Assembly: GCF_011745365.1 (NCBI RefSeq)
Contig: NW_024468913.1
Span: forward strand, 1,116,001-1,180,000
Direction: 5' to 3'
Source of the DNA: Cryphonectria parasitica EP155
Lineage: Eukaryota > Ascomycota > Sordariomycetes > Diaporthales > Cryphonectriaceae
Length of the DNA stretch: 64,000 nucleotides
Shown: in pieces, positions 62,985-64,000 of the stretch
Layout of the letters: each line of letters starts with the position of its first letter
Position numbering within the stretch: position 1 is the stretch's first letter
Program-made: the position numbers and the translations under genes
The notes under the pieces: model-generated
The model's input: only the letters and a program-made list of their open reading frames with translations
What the model was told of the DNA's origin: nothing
Databases searched by the model: none

Positions 62985-64000
62985 ATGGTGGCACATTGTC
63001 AGAGGGCAAACAAATTTGTCTTGCCGACATTACATGAGAAAAGGAACAAGAAGATCCCAGCCAGCCAGATCAATGTCACAACCTGTGTGGGTGTTCTACT
63101 GACTCCAGCCTGCCGCACTTACCCTGCTGTCTGATTCAGTCTCGTCGTTCCAAGGTGTTTCTGGTTTTCTGGCCTAGAACACGACCTGTGGACACTATTG
63201 TTGGGAGGAGAGCCACGGGCCCCGCGCACCGTCTTGGATTTGGTTCGGGGCCCCTTTTTGGTGGGTCTGCCTGCCCTTTTTTCTTTTTGCCATGGTTTTC
63301 CCAGTAATTTATTTTTGGGCAGAAACTTGGATGTCGCCACGGGTGCATTGAACACGTACCCGCTATTAATTGTACTACACCTGTGGTACTATGGTTCAGG
63401 AATACTATGTACCGTAGTAAAGCGAGAGGAGGAGAAAGTGATAGAGAAAAAGAGTGTGTCCGTTCTGTGTGCACACAGACAATGGTGGTGATCCCCGGCG
63501 TCGTCACCACTGCAGGACGACCAAGAGCTAAGGACATGAGATGAGGTGGTCCAGCCCAGAACCTCCTAGAATTATTATCCATGCAAGGGGCTGCTTTTCA
63601 TTATCGTGTTCTCTTTGAAAGTTTTCTTTCTTCGATTTCTTTACTTGTCACCTATCATATGGATCCGGAAATAAAGAAGAAAGAAGATAAAAAGATCGAC
63701 GACGAGCCAGTCATGGTAGTTGTTCACATGCAGGGCTTGGTTGGACATTGAGGCAGGGCGGCTGCGGCGAAACGAGCAGGTTCGGGATACTGCATTGGGC
63801 ATTTGATTGGCAACCTCGCGATAGACTTGGACCAGGGAGGGGGGACGGGAAGGTGGGGCAGGGATAAGGGATCGCGGTGTGTCGGCAGGTCCCTGAGCTT
63901 GTTCATGTCAGTGTGACATGTACCTGAAGAGAGGGAGTGGGTACGGGCGTGGGTTGGATTGGGATTGACGGGATGCTCATTGGAATGGAAGGAGAGGGAG
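62985..64000. other. Terminal intergenic sequence
   Basis: The last 1.0 kb carries the 3' region of the dioxygenase-like gene and mixed sequence up to the window edge. Short frames on both strands lack recognisable domains. Nothing else supported. Confidence 0.5.

Overview
The window is nuclear DNA of a filamentous ascomycete (Pezizomycotina, plausibly Sordariomycetes). Genes are broken by short spliceosomal introns of about 50-170 nt with GT..AG ends and CTAAC/CTGAC branch points. There are no operons, no bacterial signals, and long intergenic spacers. The recognisable gene set is fungal housekeeping: class II DAHP synthase, Rif1, Kre33, Hrd3/Sel1, a COX24/mS38-type protein, a Cdc1-like phosphoesterase, a ZRC1-like zinc transporter and Sfr1/Mei5. 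Assignments rest on reading motifs by eye. No database search was run.

Layout, left to right: a secreted-type protein of unknown function cut by the left edge (1-1334 +); HYPK-like UBA protein (1611-2101 -), divergent from class II DAHP synthase (2583-4046 +); glucose-6-phosphate 1-epimerase (4406-5595 -); a 2.4 kb spacer; a large broken gene of the Hsp90-like ATPase / NO VEIN family (7967-13847 +); Rif1 (14606-20198 -), divergent from uracil-DNA glycosylase (21469-22674 +); ZRC1/COT1-type zinc transporter (24151-25881 -); a 6.6 kb stretch without a convincing gene; GH3 beta-glucosidase (32497-35538 +); Cdc1-like metallophosphoesterase (37163-39443 +); COX24/mS38-like mitochondrial protein (40216-41425 +); Kre33/NAT10 RNA cytidine acetyltransferase (42479-45837 +); a four-helix membrane protein (46698-47607 +); WDR89-like WD40 protein (49238-50431 -); Hrd3/Sel1-like ERAD protein (51045-53679 +); Sfr1/Mei5 recombination mediator (54027-55081 +); a Psg1-like single-pass membrane protein (55755-57037 -); FRG1-like protein (59724-60711 -); a 2-oxoglutarate/Fe(II) dioxygenase-like protein (61552-62984 +).

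The genes do not form a biosynthetic cluster. Three act in genome maintenance (Rif1, UNG, Sfr1), two in ribosome or mitoribosome function (Kre33, COX24/mS38) and several in the secretory pathway (Hrd3-like, Cdc1-like, Psg1-like). Most intact coding regions splice cleanly in frame by inspection.

The most unusual locus is 7967-13847. Long stretches read as a well-conserved Hsp90-type ATPase with a C-terminal NO VEIN domain. However, three in-frame TAA codons, several frame changes (one at a run of 16 C), an intron junction whose phases do not match and an unexplained 295-nt interruption break the frame. It reads as a young, decaying pseudogene. A second theme is a set of at least eight G or C homopolymers of 11-16 nt, mostly in introns, leaders and spacers.
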